Positions 46,477-56,921 are shown, counted from the first letter of the stretch. The stretch is 64,000 nt of DNA from Ruegeria sp. HKCCSA071 (GCF_017872555.1 NZ_JAEDOX010000001.1:1240001-1304000), one strand, 5' to 3'. The notes: a model not told the origin generated them from the letters alone. Numbers and translations are program-made.

Positions 46477-47427
46477 TCACTGGGTTGCCGCGTCAACAAC
46501 CGGACGCCACTTGCCTTCGTTTTCGGCCATCCATGCGGCGACAACTTCTTCGACCTTTCCACCGTCAACGTCGATCGCGCCCATCATCGGCTGCTGGTCT
46601 TCAACCGCCAGCTGATAATTGGTCAGGATTTCAAAGGCTGCTGGCCATTTCTCCTCCATTCCGCTCCAGCCAGCTTTGAAGATGCGCGAGGGCGAGAAGT
46701 CGCAGTCATTGACAGCGTTCGGGTTCGGGCCCCAGGCCGGATCACTGAAGCACGCCTCTTCACCGGCGGGCAGTTCAACGAACTGAACGTCATAGGCCGA
46801 CATCGCCCAATGCGGCTGCCAGAAAGTGATCAGCAGCGGCGATTTGCGTTCGGTCGAGGCGCGCAATTCCGCGATCAGCGCCCCTTCGGACCCTGCTGGT
46901 ACGGCTTTGAACGGCAATTCCAGACCGGTCATGCGATCCGCGCCTGGAGTACCCCAATCGGCCGGGTAGTCGACCAGACGACCACCGGGCAGAGTTTCCG
47001 CCGTCGCAAAGACCTGCGCGCAATCTTTCAGCGCTTCCCATGCGGGCAGGCCCGGGCACAGATCGGCCACATGCGCCGGGTATGCGATGCCTTCCTTGGC
47101 ATCCAGACCCAGATCACCGATTTCGACCACAGTGCCTTCACCGATTTTCTTGGCGTATTCATCGGAAACGTTGGAAGACCAGATTTCCAGTGTCGCGTCG
47201 ATGTCGCCATCGGCCAGCGCCTGGAACTGGTTCATCATGCCCGCGGTCACATATTCGACGTTATAACCGGCTGCCTTGAGCATCTCACCCGCCACATGCG
47301 TAGTCACGTGCTGGCCGGTCCATTCGTTGATCGCCAGTTTGATCGGTTCATCCACGGCACCCATATCCGCCGCCTGCGCTGCGCCTGCAACGCTCAGAGC
47401 CATTAGGCTTACACTTAGTTTTTTCAT
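46477..47427 (-). CDS. Quaternary-amine ABC transporter substrate-binding protein (ProX/TmoX-like)
   Basis: A 316-residue periplasmic protein with a signal peptide (cleavage after AQA near residue 19) and an OpuAC-type ligand-binding fold. It has INEWTGQHV near the mature start, WSSNVSDEYAKKIG, and several tryptophans (WGTPG, WQPHW, WGPNP) that could build the aromatic cage around a trimethylammonium group. It is the first gene of the operon. A palindrome about 230 bases upstream may be its operator. Confidence 0.93.
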   Translation of the reverse strand: MKKLSVSLMALSVAGAAQAADMGAVDEPIKLAINEWTGQHVTTHVAGEMLKAAGYNVEYVTAGMMNQFQALADGDIDATLEIWSSNVSDEYAKKIGEGTVVEIGDLGLDAKEGIAYPAHVADLCPGLPAWEALKDCAQVFATAETLPGGRLVDYPADWGTPGADRMTGLELPFKAVPAGSEGALIAELRASTERKSPLLITFWQPHWAMSAYDVQFVELPAGEEACFSDPAWGPNPNAVNDCDFSPSRIFKAGWSGMEEKWPAAFEILTNYQLAVEDQQPMMGAIDVDGGKVEEVVAAWMAENEGKWRPVVDAATQ

Positions 47428-47845
47428 GGACTTAACTCCCTGTCATATTTGTTTTGCCCATCCCGGCAAGGATTTTCCCGCCGTTCTATCTGTCTGATGA
47501 CAATGCCATGCCGCAGCATGCACAAATTTGGCTGGAAAAGAACAGTGATCCGTTTCCAAATTGTGGAAAAGATCTTGCGGCCAGTTTGTTTCCCCCTCCC
47601 GGTTCTCTTTATGCATCCAACCCGGCTTGCCCTTGTTCCATTTCGCTAAGACGGGACGTTGACTGACGAGTCAATCAGAAAACATTTTGCCACCTTTTGT
47701 CGAGAACTTCTTTCAAAAATCCGCATTTTTCTGCGAATCCTGTTATTCGGGGGACTGCCTCAAATCTGGAAAAGGTCAGATTTTTCGTTGCCAAACAAGA
47801 ACAAAAGATAAACATTCAATGTCGGGCAACATCAAGGTTAGACAG
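47428..47845. other. 418-base divergent intergenic region with palindromic operator-like site
   Basis: It separates the ABC operon from the Tag-like gene. Besides the palindrome at 47659-47674, it has an AT-richer stretch (47680-47820) that probably holds promoters in both directions. No protein gene is convincing; the upstream extension of the Tag-like frame lacks family sequence. Confidence 0.5.
47659..47674. promoter_or_regulatory. Perfect palindrome TTGACT-N4-AGTCAA, TetR-type operator candidate
   Basis: A perfect 6-bp inverted repeat around GACG. The size and symmetry suit a TetR-family repressor such as BetI, which controls choline and betaine genes in many proteobacteria. The left half also looks like a -35 element, so binding could occlude a promoter reading to the right. 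No tetR gene lies in the window. Confidence 0.45.
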
Positions 47846-48508
47846 ATGCGAACGTTTGACGAAATCTTTGAAATCGCAGCCGTGCGCCACGGCGGTCCAG
47901 AAGCACTGGACGCAAAACTGAGCAAACCGAAAATCCCCGCGGAACTGGCAGCGATGCCTGAGGACCGCTGGCTGTCGGTCATCACGAAATGCATCTTTCA
48001 GGCCGGTTTCAACTGGAAAGTCATCGAAAACAAATGGGACGGGTTCGAAACAGCCTTTGACGGGTTCGACGTGGGGCGATGCGCGTTCATGGATGATGAG
48101 AAGTTTGACACCCTGTTGCAGGATACGCGCATCGTCAGGAATGGAACCAAGATCGCGGCTGTACGGGATAACGCTGCGTTCCTGCTTGACCTGCGCGAGG
48201 AAGGCGGCGTGGGTAAAGTGCTGGGCGGCTGGCCATCTGATGACTACGTCAATCTTCTGGCCATGTTGGCCAAACGCGGGGCCCGACTGGGCGGTGCTTC
48301 GGCGCAATACGCGATGCGGTTTGCCGGGCGGGACAGTTTCATTCTGTCCCAGGATGTCACCGCCCGCCTGATTGCCGAAGGTGTGATCGACAAGCCTGCC
48401 ACCTCGAAGAAAGCGATGGAGGCGGTTCAGAACGCCTTTAATACATGGATGGGTCAGTCCGGGCGATCACTAACGGAAATCAGCCGGGTTCTGGCCATGA
48501 GTCTGTGA
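47846..48508 (+). CDS. DNA-3-methyladenine glycosylase I-like protein (Tag-related)
   Basis: A 220-residue protein resembling the helical Tag glycosylase fold: KCIFQAGFNWKVIENKW matches the FQAGLSW motif, and a TRIVRNGTKIAAVRDNA segment matches the later conserved part. The N-terminal CGW zinc-anchor segment of enteric Tag is missing, so this is a divergent subgroup seen in roseobacters. It would remove 3-methyladenine from DNA in base-excision repair. An ATG at 47819 would add nine residues. Confidence 0.75.
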   Translation: MRTFDEIFEIAAVRHGGPEALDAKLSKPKIPAELAAMPEDRWLSVITKCIFQAGFNWKVIENKWDGFETAFDGFDVGRCAFMDDEKFDTLLQDTRIVRNGTKIAAVRDNAAFLLDLREEGGVGKVLGGWPSDDYVNLLAMLAKRGARLGGASAQYAMRFAGRDSFILSQDVTARLIAEGVIDKPATSKKAMEAVQNAFNTWMGQSGRSLTEISRVLAMSL

Positions 48509-48550
48509 AAACGGTTTGCGGAATACCCGCAGCGGAATAAGATTCAACTT

Positions 48551-49237
48551 ATGGTTCTGCGTGTATTCTTTGCTTCTCTTTTGTTGCTGGCCGCCTGCGG
48601 TCGTGAGTTGACCGAGCAGGAGCGCGATTTTGCGGAGACCATTCAGGGGGGAACCCTGAATCTGGATCACATCCGTCTGGTCGAAGGTGCCCCGGTTACC
48701 AACGTGACGTATTTCCGCGAAGAACGCCCGCGACTGGCCTGCCGCGAGCGCATTCTGCCCCCGGTGGACCCCGGGCCGGTGACGGGCAAACCTGCCGCCG
48801 TGGCCCTGTTCAACAAAGTCTATTTTACCCGCGACTGGTATCTGGAGGACTATATGTCCGACTTTCCGGATCAGATGAACCTGCTGGCCGCGATGCTTTT
48901 GGCCCACGAGCTGACGCATGTCTGGCAATGGCAGAATCGCCGGACCACCGGTTACCACCCCCTGCGCGCTGCAGCGGAACATGGGGGCCGGAGGGATCCA
49001 TATCTGTTCGACCTCGAAACCTCTCCCGATTTTCTGACCTACGGATTCGAACAGCAGGGCGCGATCGTCGAGGAATACGTGTGCTGTCGCGCGCTGGCCC
49101 CTCAGGCCAAGCGCACCAAAAGACTGCATGACATGCTGGGTGCCCATTTTGATCTGTCACCCTTGCCGGAACAGGGGCGCGAGCGCCCGGTCCTGATCCC
49201 GTGGAGCGAAGCCAGGATCGAGGGGATTTGCAGTTAG
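48551..49237 (+). CDS. Lipoprotein with HExxH metallopeptidase-type motif
   Basis: A 228-residue protein with a lipoprotein signal (LAAC, Cys16). A zinc-protease-like helix AHELTHVWQ (His119, Glu120, His123) is present, with a downstream acidic cluster AIVEEY about 55 residues later that could give the third ligand. There is no recognised peptidase family. It may be an envelope metallopeptidase or a degenerate one. It begins 42 bases after the Tag-like gene and converges on the cytochrome gene with four bases of overlap. Confidence 0.72.
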   Translation: MVLRVFFASLLLLAACGRELTEQERDFAETIQGGTLNLDHIRLVEGAPVTNVTYFREERPRLACRERILPPVDPGPVTGKPAAVALFNKVYFTRDWYLEDYMSDFPDQMNLLAAMLLAHELTHVWQWQNRRTTGYHPLRAAAEHGGRRDPYLFDLETSPDFLTYGFEQQGAIVEEYVCCRALAPQAKRTKRLHDMLGAHFDLSPLPEQGRERPVLIPWSEARIEGICS

Positions 49238-49647
49238 TTCCGGGCGCGCTGCAGGGTTTCCAGATATGCCACCAAATCAACTATCGGCTGGCTGGTCAGG
49301 ATCGGCTGACCTTCCGGTGTTTTCATGGATGTGTCCTGCCCGTCGAAATAAGGGCCATAGACCGGCATCGGGCTGCCATGGCTGACCAGTGGGTCCCTGC
49401 CGTCGATGCGGGCAACAACGCGGGCGGTCGGAAACACCCCGCTTTCGCCGGACAATGCGGTCAGATCGGACGGCTGAACAACCAGCACGCTGGCCATCGG
49501 CCCCTGCCCCGTTGCGTCAATCCCGTGACAGGTCGCACAGTAATGCAAATAGAGTTCCTCTCCGGTCGCCGCATCCTGCGCCCAAGCAGCCTGTGTGGCA
49601 GCAGCCGAAACCCCGAGAACCAGCATACCGATCGTTGCCTTGAACAT
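49234..49647 (-). CDS. Exported c-type cytochrome (monoheme)
   Basis: A 137-residue protein with a signal peptide (cleavage near AWA, residue 23) and one heme site CATCH at residues 37-41. A later Met in GSPMPVYGP could be the distal ligand. It is a small periplasmic electron carrier of the cytochrome c class I/cbb3 type. It stands alone; the partner oxidase or reductase is not in the window. Confidence 0.93.
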   Translation of the reverse strand: MFKATIGMLVLGVSAAATQAAWAQDAATGEELYLHYCATCHGIDATGQGPMASVLVVQPSDLTALSGESGVFPTARVVARIDGRDPLVSHGSPMPVYGPYFDGQDTSMKTPEGQPILTSQPIVDLVAYLETLQRARN

Positions 49648-49744
49648 CGTATCCTCCTGTCACGATTGACATTTGCAGGGTTGCCCGACAGGCATATGGG
49701 CGCAATGATCCAGATCAACGAAACAGGTGCAGAGGGTTCGGGCA

Positions 49745-50182
49745 ATGACACAATATGCAGCCATCATGCTGGCCGCCGGATTTGGAATTCCGATACTGGC
49801 TGCTCTTAACGCGGCCCTTGGCAAGGTCATCGGATCACCAACAACGGCAGCCGTGGTGCTGTTTGCAATTGCCCTGACCGCCTCGGCGCTGACCATGCTG
49901 TTGTTTCCCGGTATTGCAGCCTTGTCCAAGGTTGCACAGGCCCCAAAACACCTGTTGCTTGCAGGTGTCCTGATTGCTTTCTATGTGTTGTCGATCACCC
50001 ATGTCGCCCCGCATTTCGGTGTGGGAAACGCCGTGTTCTTTGTCCTGTTGGGGCAATTGATCAGTGCAGCGGCCATCGATCACTTCGGCCTGTTCGGCGC
50101 GCAGGTGGCACCCCTCACCCTGATGCGGGCGTGTGGTATCGCCGTCATGGCCATCGGTGTTGCGATCACTCAACTGGCCTGA
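49745..50182 (+). CDS. DMT-superfamily membrane protein (EamA/YdcZ-like)
   Basis: A 145-residue protein with five hydrophobic segments, resembling the short DUF606/YdcZ half-size members of the drug/metabolite transporter superfamily ([19 protein letters not shown] at the start and a [16 protein letters not shown] segment late). It may work as a homodimer; substrate unknown. The ATG at 49745 (MTQYAA) is preferred over one six codons upstream. It ends inside the 3' end of lolD (17-base convergent overlap). Confidence 0.8.
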   Translation: MTQYAAIMLAAGFGIPILAALNAALGKVIGSPTTAAVVLFAIALTASALTMLLFPGIAALSKVAQAPKHLLLAGVLIAFYVLSITHVAPHFGVGNAVFFVLLGQLISAAAIDHFGLFGAQVAPLTLMRACGIAVMAIGVAITQLA

Positions 50183-50852
50183 GCACGCCGCCCTCAAGCC
50201 GAACCATGCGGTCCATGCGCGCCGCCAGTTCGAGATTGTGGGTTGCAATCAACGCCGACAATCCCTCGCCCCGCACCAGTGTCATCAGCGCATCGAACAC
50301 CTGATCCGAAGTTTCAGGGTCCAGATTGCCTGTCGGTTCGTCAGCCAGCAAAACACGTGGCGCGTTGGCAAGTGCCCGGCAAAAGGCCACGCGTTGCTGT
50401 TCACCGCCCGACAGCGCCGCAGGGCGGTGGCTGGCGCGCGGGGCGACGCCCACACGGTCCAGCAAATCCAACGCCCGTGCCTGGGCTGCTTTTTCGGACG
50501 CGCCATTGGCCAGTTGCGGCAATGTGATGTTTTCCAGCGCCGTAAACTCGGGCAGCAGGTGATGGAACTGATATACGAACCCGATATCCCGCCGACGCAA
50601 CGCCGTTCTGGTTCGGTCGCCCTTGCCGTTCACATTCTGCCCCCCGATTTCCACGGTTCCATCGTCAGGCCGATCCAGCAGACCGGCGATGTGCAGAAGC
50701 GTTGATTTGCCCGCACCTGACGGCGCAACCATGGCCACGGCTTCACCCGCGCGCAGTTCCAGATCGACCCCGCGCAGAACCTGTACCTCACCCGGTGTGC
50801 CTTTGAGGTAGGTCTTGGTCAGACCGTTCAGTCGCAAGGTGACATCATTCAT
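50166..50852 (-). CDS. lolD: Lipoprotein-releasing system ATP-binding protein
   Basis: A 228-residue ABC ATPase with Walker [11 protein letters not shown], the signature [15 protein letters not shown] and Walker [13 protein letters not shown]. The sequence and the pairing with a LolC-type permease identify LolD. LolCD(E) extracts outer-membrane lipoproteins from the inner membrane for LolA. It overlaps lolC by eight bases. Confidence 0.95.
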   Translation of the reverse strand: MNDVTLRLNGLTKTYLKGTPGEVQVLRGVDLELRAGEAVAMVAPSGAGKSTLLHIAGLLDRPDDGTVEIGGQNVNGKGDRTRTALRRRDIGFVYQFHHLLPEFTALENITLPQLANGASEKAAQARALDLLDRVGVAPRASHRPAALSGGEQQRVAFCRALANAPRVLLADEPTGNLDPETSDQVFDALMTLVRGEGLSALIATHNLELAARMDRMVRLEGGVLRPVE

Positions 50853-52140
50853 AGCGCAGCGCCTCGACCGGGTTCAGCCGCGCCGCGCGGCGGGCAGGGA
50901 AATAGGTGACGACGAAAGACAGACCCAGCGACAAGCCCGTCGCCTTGAGCACATCGCTCAGATGCAGCTCGGCCGGCAGGGCGTAGATGCCACGGATCGA
51001 CGGATCCCATACGCCGCCGCCCATCACGTAGTTCACGAATGAGAAGATCGGATCAATATAGATTGCAAAGAGGCATCCCAGGATAACCCCCATTGCAGTG
51101 CCGATCAGGCCGGTGAACGCACCGCAGATGAAAAAGACGCGCAGAACCGATCCTTCGCTCAGGCCGATTGTGCGCAGGATTCCGATGTCGCGCCCTTTGT
51201 TCTTGACCAGCATGATCAGGCCCGAAACGATGTTCATCGCAGCAATCAGAACGAGGATCGACAGGATGATGAACATCACATTATCCTCAACCTCGAGCGC
51301 GCGCAGAAAGCCACCGGATGCGTCCTGCCATGTCCAGATCTGGCTGCGCTCGCCCGACGCCTCAAGAATGGGAACTAGGATCGGGCCAAGATCTTCGGGC
51401 TTGTCCACCATCACTTCGATCTCATCCGCCACACCTTCACGGTTGAAAAAGCCCTGCGCCTGCGAAAACGGCATGTAGACGCGGGTGCGGTCGATGTCAT
51501 AGCGACCGGCTGAAAACACATAGACAACGCGATAGGCATTCACGCGCGGCGACGTGCCAAAGGCGGTTTTGACCCCGTTGGGCGAGGTCAGTTTGACCAC
51601 ATCCCCGACAGTGGCCCCGATGCTGCGGGCCACACCCGATCCAATGGCGATGGCATCCTCACCCGTCTGGAAGTCCGTCAGGTCCCCCGCCGCCTGTTCC
51701 GCCTGCGCGATACCCGGCAGGTTGAGCAGATCGTCGGGTCGGATGCCAAACACCTCGACCCCGCTGCTGCTGTCGCGATTGGTGATCAGCACCTGCCCCT
51801 TCACCAGCGGTGCGGCGCGTTCAACACCGGGCACCTGCGCTATGCGGTCGGTGCGTTCGTTGTAATCGGCAATTGTCCGATCCACTCGACCCTGAGCGTC
51901 AAATTCACCCGAGGAATAGACCGTCACATGCGCATTGGCACCCAGAATGGTGCCGACAAATTCAGAGCGAAAACCTGAACGAACAGCGAGCGTAGCGATC
52001 AGGGCAAACACGGCAAGTGTGATCCCGATCAGTGATATCCATGTCATCACGCTGACGCCGCCTTCGGCCCTGCGCGCGCGCAGATACCGCCAAGCGATCT
52101 TCCATTCAAAAGGGGCAAAGGGCGGGGGTGTCTTGGCCAT
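50845..52140 (-). CDS. lolC: Lipoprotein-releasing ABC transporter permease LolC/LolE
   Basis: A 431-residue permease: one N-terminal membrane helix (about residues 33-53), a large periplasmic domain (about 54-285) and three C-terminal helices with the MacB/FtsX-type fold. The early [14 protein letters not shown] motif is typical. Alphaproteobacteria often have a single LolC-like permease (LolF) acting as a homodimer. The start at 52140 ([11 protein letters not shown]) is chosen over one 17 codons upstream. Confidence 0.94.
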   Translation of the reverse strand: MAKTPPPFAPFEWKIAWRYLRARRAEGGVSVMTWISLIGITLAVFALIATLAVRSGFRSEFVGTILGANAHVTVYSSGEFDAQGRVDRTIADYNERTDRIAQVPGVERAAPLVKGQVLITNRDSSSGVEVFGIRPDDLLNLPGIAQAEQAAGDLTDFQTGEDAIAIGSGVARSIGATVGDVVKLTSPNGVKTAFGTSPRVNAYRVVYVFSAGRYDIDRTRVYMPFSQAQGFFNREGVADEIEVMVDKPEDLGPILVPILEASGERSQIWTWQDASGGFLRALEVEDNVMFIILSILVLIAAMNIVSGLIMLVKNKGRDIGILRTIGLSEGSVLRVFFICGAFTGLIGTAMGVILGCLFAIYIDPIFSFVNYVMGGGVWDPSIRGIYALPAELHLSDVLKATGLSLGLSFVVTYFPARRAARLNPVEALRYE

Positions 52141-52495
52141 GCCTGCTCCGGGCTTTCTTGTTTGCGGCGACCCTTTCGGCATTTCGCCCAATGGTCAAGC
52201 TGGTTGTCACTCTGAACTGGTTTCTCAGCCTGAATGAGCCGAATCATTCCCGTACATATCCAAAATACGTGTGCGAAACAGGTGTCTTCCAATTAGGGCG
52301 CTTCACCATGGGTTGTGAAGCGCATCACAGACAGAAGGTGATTGTTTCAGGTATGAAGTTAATCATCGCGCATCGTGAGCCACTGAATCGTAAAGGCAAC
52401 AATAGGCGCGAAATTTTATTACTCTTTTTGATTATTTTCAGAAACTTTGCCACCCTAACCATGGGGGAACACATTTAAAGAGCGGGGGTCGCTCA
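52141..52495. other. 355-base intergenic region with a perfect inverted repeat
   Basis: It lies upstream of lolC (minus) and of the hypothetical gene (plus), so it should hold both promoters. A 9-bp inverted repeat is at 52298-52323. An AT-rich stretch at about 52415-52450 precedes the plus-strand gene and is a likely promoter zone. No further gene is seen. Confidence 0.45.
52298..52323. repeat. Inverted repeat GCGCTTCAC-N8-GTGAAGCGC
   Basis: Perfect 9-bp arms with an 8-base centre. There is no T-run on either side, so it is not an intrinsic terminator. It could be a dimeric regulator site or an RNA hairpin in a leader. Confidence 0.6.
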
Positions 52496-52855
52496 ATGAA
52501 TTTACGAATTTCAACCAGTGGCGCGGGTGCAATTTCGACCCGTCAGGCTTCAACAGAATTGGATTGTGAAACCGCAGCCTTGCTGCGCGCGGCCATCCGG
52601 CCGATCTTTGTCACTGCGGCAAGCTGGGGCAATTTGGCAGACATCCTGAAAGACAAAGGATATCGTCTGGTTTTCCGTCAAGGCCGTTTGTGTATCACGG
52701 ATCGGGCAACCGATGCGCGGATTTGCGGATTGCGCTTTCTGGATATCGAGTTTCGCGAACTGATCAGCCGCCTTGGCCGCCCGATAGTTGTGGCGACAGG
52801 TGACGGAGCCAACGGAGACGTCCTGGCCGAGCGTCCGACGTCGGATCAAAACTGA
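52496..52855 (+). CDS. Hypothetical protein
   Basis: A 119-residue protein without signal peptide or membrane segment. A conserved-looking core reads DILKDKGYRLVFRQGRLCIT, followed by DRATDARICGLRFLD. This alternation of basic and hydrophobic positions suggests a compact alpha-beta domain. GGGGGT lies about eight bases before the ATG, and codon use resembles its neighbours. I do not recognise the family. It stands alone between the lolC promoter region and the convergent proS. Confidence 0.6.
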   Translation: MNLRISTSGAGAISTRQASTELDCETAALLRAAIRPIFVTAASWGNLADILKDKGYRLVFRQGRLCITDRATDARICGLRFLDIEFRELISRLGRPIVVATGDGANGDVLAERPTSDQN

Positions 52856-52983
52856 GAACCTGCCGACTGACGCGGTCAGCATTCAGGTAGCTTAGGAAGG
52901 GCCGCCAGATCTGAGCTTCCGGCACCCCTTCCAGATCATGGGGCGTGTTTCAACGCCTGCTTAATGCAGCAACGGATGGTCGC

Positions 52984-54324
52984 TCAGGCGATCTGCTGGT
53001 AAATCTCAGCAACTTTGGTAACGGCCGCCTCGGGGCTCAGTTCCTCGCTTTCGCCGGTACGGCGGCAGGTCAGTTCAACCACACCATTCTTCAGACCACG
53101 CGGGCCAACCGTGATGCGCCAGGGCAGACCGATCAGGTCCATCGTGGCGAATTTGCCGCCTGCGCGTTCGTTGCGGTCGTCATAGAGCGGCTCCAGACCC
53201 AAAGCTGTCAGCGCCGTGTAGATCTTGTCACAGGCTGCATCGGCTTCTTCATCGCCCTGCTTGAGGTTGACGATACCGCAATGGAACGGGGTCACGCCCT
53301 CGGGCCAGATGATGCCCTTATCGTCATGGCTGGCCTCGATGATCGCACCGACAAGGCGGCTGACACCGATACCATGGCTGCCCATGTGAACCGGAACCGG
53401 TTTGCCATCCGGGCCTTGGACAGTTGCACCCAAGGGATCGGAGTATTTGGTGCCAAAGTAGAAGATTTGGCCCACCTCGATGCCGCGCGCCACGCGGCGG
53501 CGTTCTTCGGGTATCTGGTTGAACAGCGCTTCATCATGGGTTTCATCAGTGCGCGCGTATTTTGAAGTGAACTCTTCCAGAATGGCCTGACACTGTTCGC
53601 GGTTGTCATAATCGATGTCACGGTCGCCAAAGGTCAGATCAGTAACAGCGCTGTCATAGAAAACTTCGGATTCACCGGTATCGGCCAGAACCAGGAACTC
53701 ATGCGTGTCATCGCCGCCGATGGGGCCTGAATCGGCGCGCATCGGAATCGCCTGAAGTCCCATCCGTTCATAGGTGCGCAGATAGCTGACCAGATGGCGG
53801 TTGTAGGCGTGCAGCGCATCTTCCTTGGTCAGGTCGAAGTTGTATCCGTCCTTCATGTAGAATTCGCGGCCCCGCATCACGCCGAAACGCGGGCGGATTT
53901 CATCGCGAAACTTCCACTGGATCTGGTAAAGCGTCAGCGGCAGGTCTTTGTAGCTGTTGACATGGCCGCGGAAAATATCGGTCACCAGTTCTTCGGCCGT
54001 GGGCGTGAACAGCATGTCCCGGTCATGCCGGTCCTTCATCCGCAGCATCTCCTGACCGTAATCGTCATAGCGCCCGGATTCACGCCACAGATCCGCCGAC
54101 TGGATGATGGGCATCTGGATCGCGATGTGACCGGCCCGCGCCTGTTCCTCATGGACGATGTTTTCCAGCTTGCGCAGCACTTTGAAGCCCAGCGGCAACC
54201 AGGAATAAATCCCGGCAGAGGCCTGCTTGATCATCCCTGCACGCAGCATCAGCCGGTGGCTGACGATCTGAGCCTCGGACGGGTTTTCCTTGAGAACGGG
54301 CAGAAAGTAACGGCTCAGGCGCAT
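52984..54324 (-). CDS. proS: Prolyl-tRNA synthetase (short alphaproteobacterial type)
   Basis: A 446-residue class II synthetase. Motif 1 region, motif 2 ([22 protein letters not shown], recognisable from FRDEIRPR) and motif 3 ([14 protein letters not shown]) are visible, with a C-terminal anticodon-binding domain. The editing insertion of long bacterial ProS is absent, as usual in alphaproteobacteria. The start at 54324 (MRLSRYFLP) is chosen over a frame extending 60 codons upstream that has no family sequence. Confidence 0.97.
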   Translation of the reverse strand: MRLSRYFLPVLKENPSEAQIVSHRLMLRAGMIKQASAGIYSWLPLGFKVLRKLENIVHEEQARAGHIAIQMPIIQSADLWRESGRYDDYGQEMLRMKDRHDRDMLFTPTAEELVTDIFRGHVNSYKDLPLTLYQIQWKFRDEIRPRFGVMRGREFYMKDGYNFDLTKEDALHAYNRHLVSYLRTYERMGLQAIPMRADSGPIGGDDTHEFLVLADTGESEVFYDSAVTDLTFGDRDIDYDNREQCQAILEEFTSKYARTDETHDEALFNQIPEERRRVARGIEVGQIFYFGTKYSDPLGATVQGPDGKPVPVHMGSHGIGVSRLVGAIIEASHDDKGIIWPEGVTPFHCGIVNLKQGDEEADAACDKIYTALTALGLEPLYDDRNERAGGKFATMDLIGLPWRITVGPRGLKNGVVELTCRRTGESEELSPEAAVTKVAEIYQQIA

Positions 54325-54493
54325 GGACGGACCTTCAAAGGTAAGAATTCGACTGGACAGGTGATTATGCCAAAGCCCCGCCGGGGGCAATCGCGCATTG
54401 GTGTTTTTCCGACCTCGCGGCAGTCGGTTTTTTGATTGACCCGCCAATCGGGAATCCCAATGGTAGCGGAAACGCAAATTCCATGAGGCGCCA

Positions 54494-55858
54494 ATGCAGA
54501 CCATTCAGGAACCCGCACGCCAAATCCCCGTCATTCATCAAACCGATGTTCTGGTCGTTGGTTCCGGCCCCGCCGGGTTGGCCGCAGCGCTTGCAGCGGC
54601 ACGTGCGGGGGCCGAGGTATCTTTGATTGATCGGTTCGGCTGCATGGGTGGCAACATCACGGCGGTCGGCGTCGAAGGATTTGCCTGGTACCGGCACGAG
54701 CAAACCGTCGAGGCAGGCGGCATCGGGATGGAGTTCGAAACCCGCGCCAAGGAGATGGGGGCCGCCGTTCCCGAAAGCCAGTCGCTAAGTTATGAGTTGG
54801 ACAGCGAAGGCTTCAAACTGGTCGCCGACAAGCTGGTCGAAGAGGCGGGTGTGCACCCGATGCTGCACCGACAATTCGTCGCGCCGATCCTGGATGGAGA
54901 CCGGATCACCGGCGTCATCACAGAATCCAAGGCCGGGCGCGAAGCGATTTTGGCCAAGGTCGTCATTGATGCCACCGGCGACGCGGATGTAGCCCATCGT
55001 TCGGGCGCGCCGACCCACAAAACTCCGCGCGAGGACATGATGGCGGCCTCGGTCATGTTCCATCTGGCGGGCGTCGACAAGCGGGCCTTTATGGAAGGTG
55101 TGAAAGCTGACCCGCAGACCTACAAGGACTGGGGCGGCGGGGGCGAGTGGAACATTGAGACCAGCGGTAAAGAGGACGACATGTTCTCACCCTTCGTGCA
55201 CAAACCATTCCAACAAGCGATCGATCAGGGGCTGATCCCACCGCATCTGAACACCATCGCAGGAACCTGGGGCGCGATGCATGACACGGGCGAGCTGACC
55301 TACATGAACCTCATCCATCTGGCCGAGATCGATGGCACCGACCCGGACAGCCTGACGCGCGGCGAGATTGAAGGTCGCCGCCAGACCATGCTGGCCATCG
55401 AGGCGCTGCGCCGGTTCATGCCCGGTTGCGAAAACGCGCGTTTGCGGAATTTCGGGATGACCATCGGCATCCGCGACACCCGCAAGATCGATGCCGTTTA
55501 CAACATGACCGAAAACGATGCCCGCCATCAGGGCCGGTTCGAGGATACGATAGGTATCTATCCCGAGTTCATCGACGGCTATGGCATTCTGATCCTGCCA
55601 ACTACGGGGCGGTATATGCAAATCCCCTATCGGTCGATGCTGCCCAAGGGCATCAAAGGTCTGCTGGTTGCAGGACGCTCACATGGCGCGGACCGGGTGG
55701 CGCATGCCGCAACGCGAAATATGGCCTGCTGCGCCGTCATGGGTCAGGGCGCGGGCATTGCCGCTGCGGTCTCACTGAAAAGCAATCAGGAGCTGGACCA
55801 GCTGAATCTGGCACCGGTTCGCGCTGAACTGCAACGCCAGGGGGTGAGGATTCATTGA
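54494..55858 (+). CDS. FAD-dependent oxidoreductase (FAD_oxidored family)
   Basis: A 454-residue flavoprotein with a dinucleotide-binding loop [21 protein letters not shown] at about residues 18-38 (core GSGPAG), an [10 protein letters not shown] motif near 157 and a C-terminal [18 protein letters not shown] segment. The family contains uncharacterised dehydrogenases. It overlaps the next gene (an isopenicillin-N-synthase-like oxygenase) by TGATG, so the two probably work on one substrate. It is divergent from proS. Confidence 0.9.
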   Translation: MQTIQEPARQIPVIHQTDVLVVGSGPAGLAAALAAARAGAEVSLIDRFGCMGGNITAVGVEGFAWYRHEQTVEAGGIGMEFETRAKEMGAAVPESQSLSYELDSEGFKLVADKLVEEAGVHPMLHRQFVAPILDGDRITGVITESKAGREAILAKVVIDATGDADVAHRSGAPTHKTPREDMMAASVMFHLAGVDKRAFMEGVKADPQTYKDWGGGGEWNIETSGKEDDMFSPFVHKPFQQAIDQGLIPPHLNTIAGTWGAMHDTGELTYMNLIHLAEIDGTDPDSLTRGEIEGRRQTMLAIEALRRFMPGCENARLRNFGMTIGIRDTRKIDAVYNMTENDARHQGRFEDTIGIYPEFIDGYGILILPTTGRYMQIPYRSMLPKGIKGLLVAGRSHGADRVAHAATRNMACCAVMGQGAGIAAAVSLKSNQELDQLNLAPVRAELQRQGVRIH

Positions 55859-56832
55859 TGGACAGTATCCCAACGATTGATATCGCGCCTTTGACTGCAC
55901 CAGGAACCGCAGCCTATGACACAACGGTCCGGCACATCCTTGCGGCCTGTCAGGGGATCGGCTTTTTGTCGATCACCGGGACTGGCATATCCCAGCAAAC
56001 CGTGGATCAGGTGCGTCAGATCACCCGACAGATCTTTGCCGTCGATGACGCACGAAAATGGGATCAGGCCATCACCCGCGCCAACTATCGCGGCTATATT
56101 CCCATGGGGTTTTTCACACCCAATGATGGATCGGGCAAGGCCGACAAATACGAAGGCTACAAACTGCATCACGAGGTCGCGGCTGACGATCCGGTGCGTG
56201 AGGATTGCGCGTTATACGGGCCAAACATCTGGCCTGGCGACGTACCCGGTGCGAAAGAGGTCATTCTGGGTTACTGGCGGCAACTGGATCGCGTCACCGA
56301 TCTGTTGCTGGGCGCGTTAGAGGCAGGGCTGGATCTGAAATCCGACGCGCTGCGCAGTGCATTCCGGGCCCCGATGACCAACATGACCCTGCTGCATTAC
56401 CCGCCTCAGGCCGAGGATGAGGCGGGCTATGGCATCCATCCGCACAAGGATACCGACGCCTTGACCATCATTGCCCCCGATCCGGTGGGCGGGCTTGAGG
56501 TGCAGACCCGCAGCGGCGGCTGGATCACGCCCGATTGCCCGCCCGGTGGTTTCGTGGTGAATATCGGTGACATGCTGGAGCTGTGGTCGGGCGGGCGGTT
56601 GAAATCCACGCCGCATCGGGTTGTGAACCGATCGGGGCGGGAACGGTATTCTTTTCCCTATTTCGCGGTGCCCCGTCACGACGTCGTCGTCGCACCTTTG
56701 CTGCCGCCCCTGCCCGGCTTTGACCGTCCGGCGGTTCATTGCGGTCACTGGTCGGCCGAGATTTGGCGCACCAACTGGCCCGACGAAACCGCCACCAAAG
56801 ACACCCCGGAATTGGGAACGTTGCGCGGCTGA
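55858..56832 (+). CDS. Isopenicillin N synthase-like 2-oxoglutarate/Fe(II) oxygenase
   Basis: A 324-residue non-heme iron oxygenase. The Fe(II) ligands are visible as HPHKDTD (His and Asp) and a distal TPHRVVN His. The oxoglutarate-binding Arg is in the following RYSFPYF motif. Plant-type and bacterial members oxidise small metabolites; substrate unknown. The ATG at 55858 ([12 protein letters not shown]) overlaps the stop of the flavoprotein gene. A TTG three bases earlier is in frame but less likely. Confidence 0.9.
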   Translation: MDSIPTIDIAPLTAPGTAAYDTTVRHILAACQGIGFLSITGTGISQQTVDQVRQITRQIFAVDDARKWDQAITRANYRGYIPMGFFTPNDGSGKADKYEGYKLHHEVAADDPVREDCALYGPNIWPGDVPGAKEVILGYWRQLDRVTDLLLGALEAGLDLKSDALRSAFRAPMTNMTLLHYPPQAEDEAGYGIHPHKDTDALTIIAPDPVGGLEVQTRSGGWITPDCPPGGFVVNIGDMLELWSGGRLKSTPHRVVNRSGRERYSFPYFAVPRHDVVVAPLLPPLPGFDRPAVHCGHWSAEIWRTNWPDETATKDTPELGTLRG

Positions 56833-56921
56833 CCCCTGCAAACGCAAGCGCCATGAACCGCTTGCATCATGGGCTTTGATGCGCCAAGAACACCTGCAAG
56901 GGCCTGAACAAGGGGATCGCC

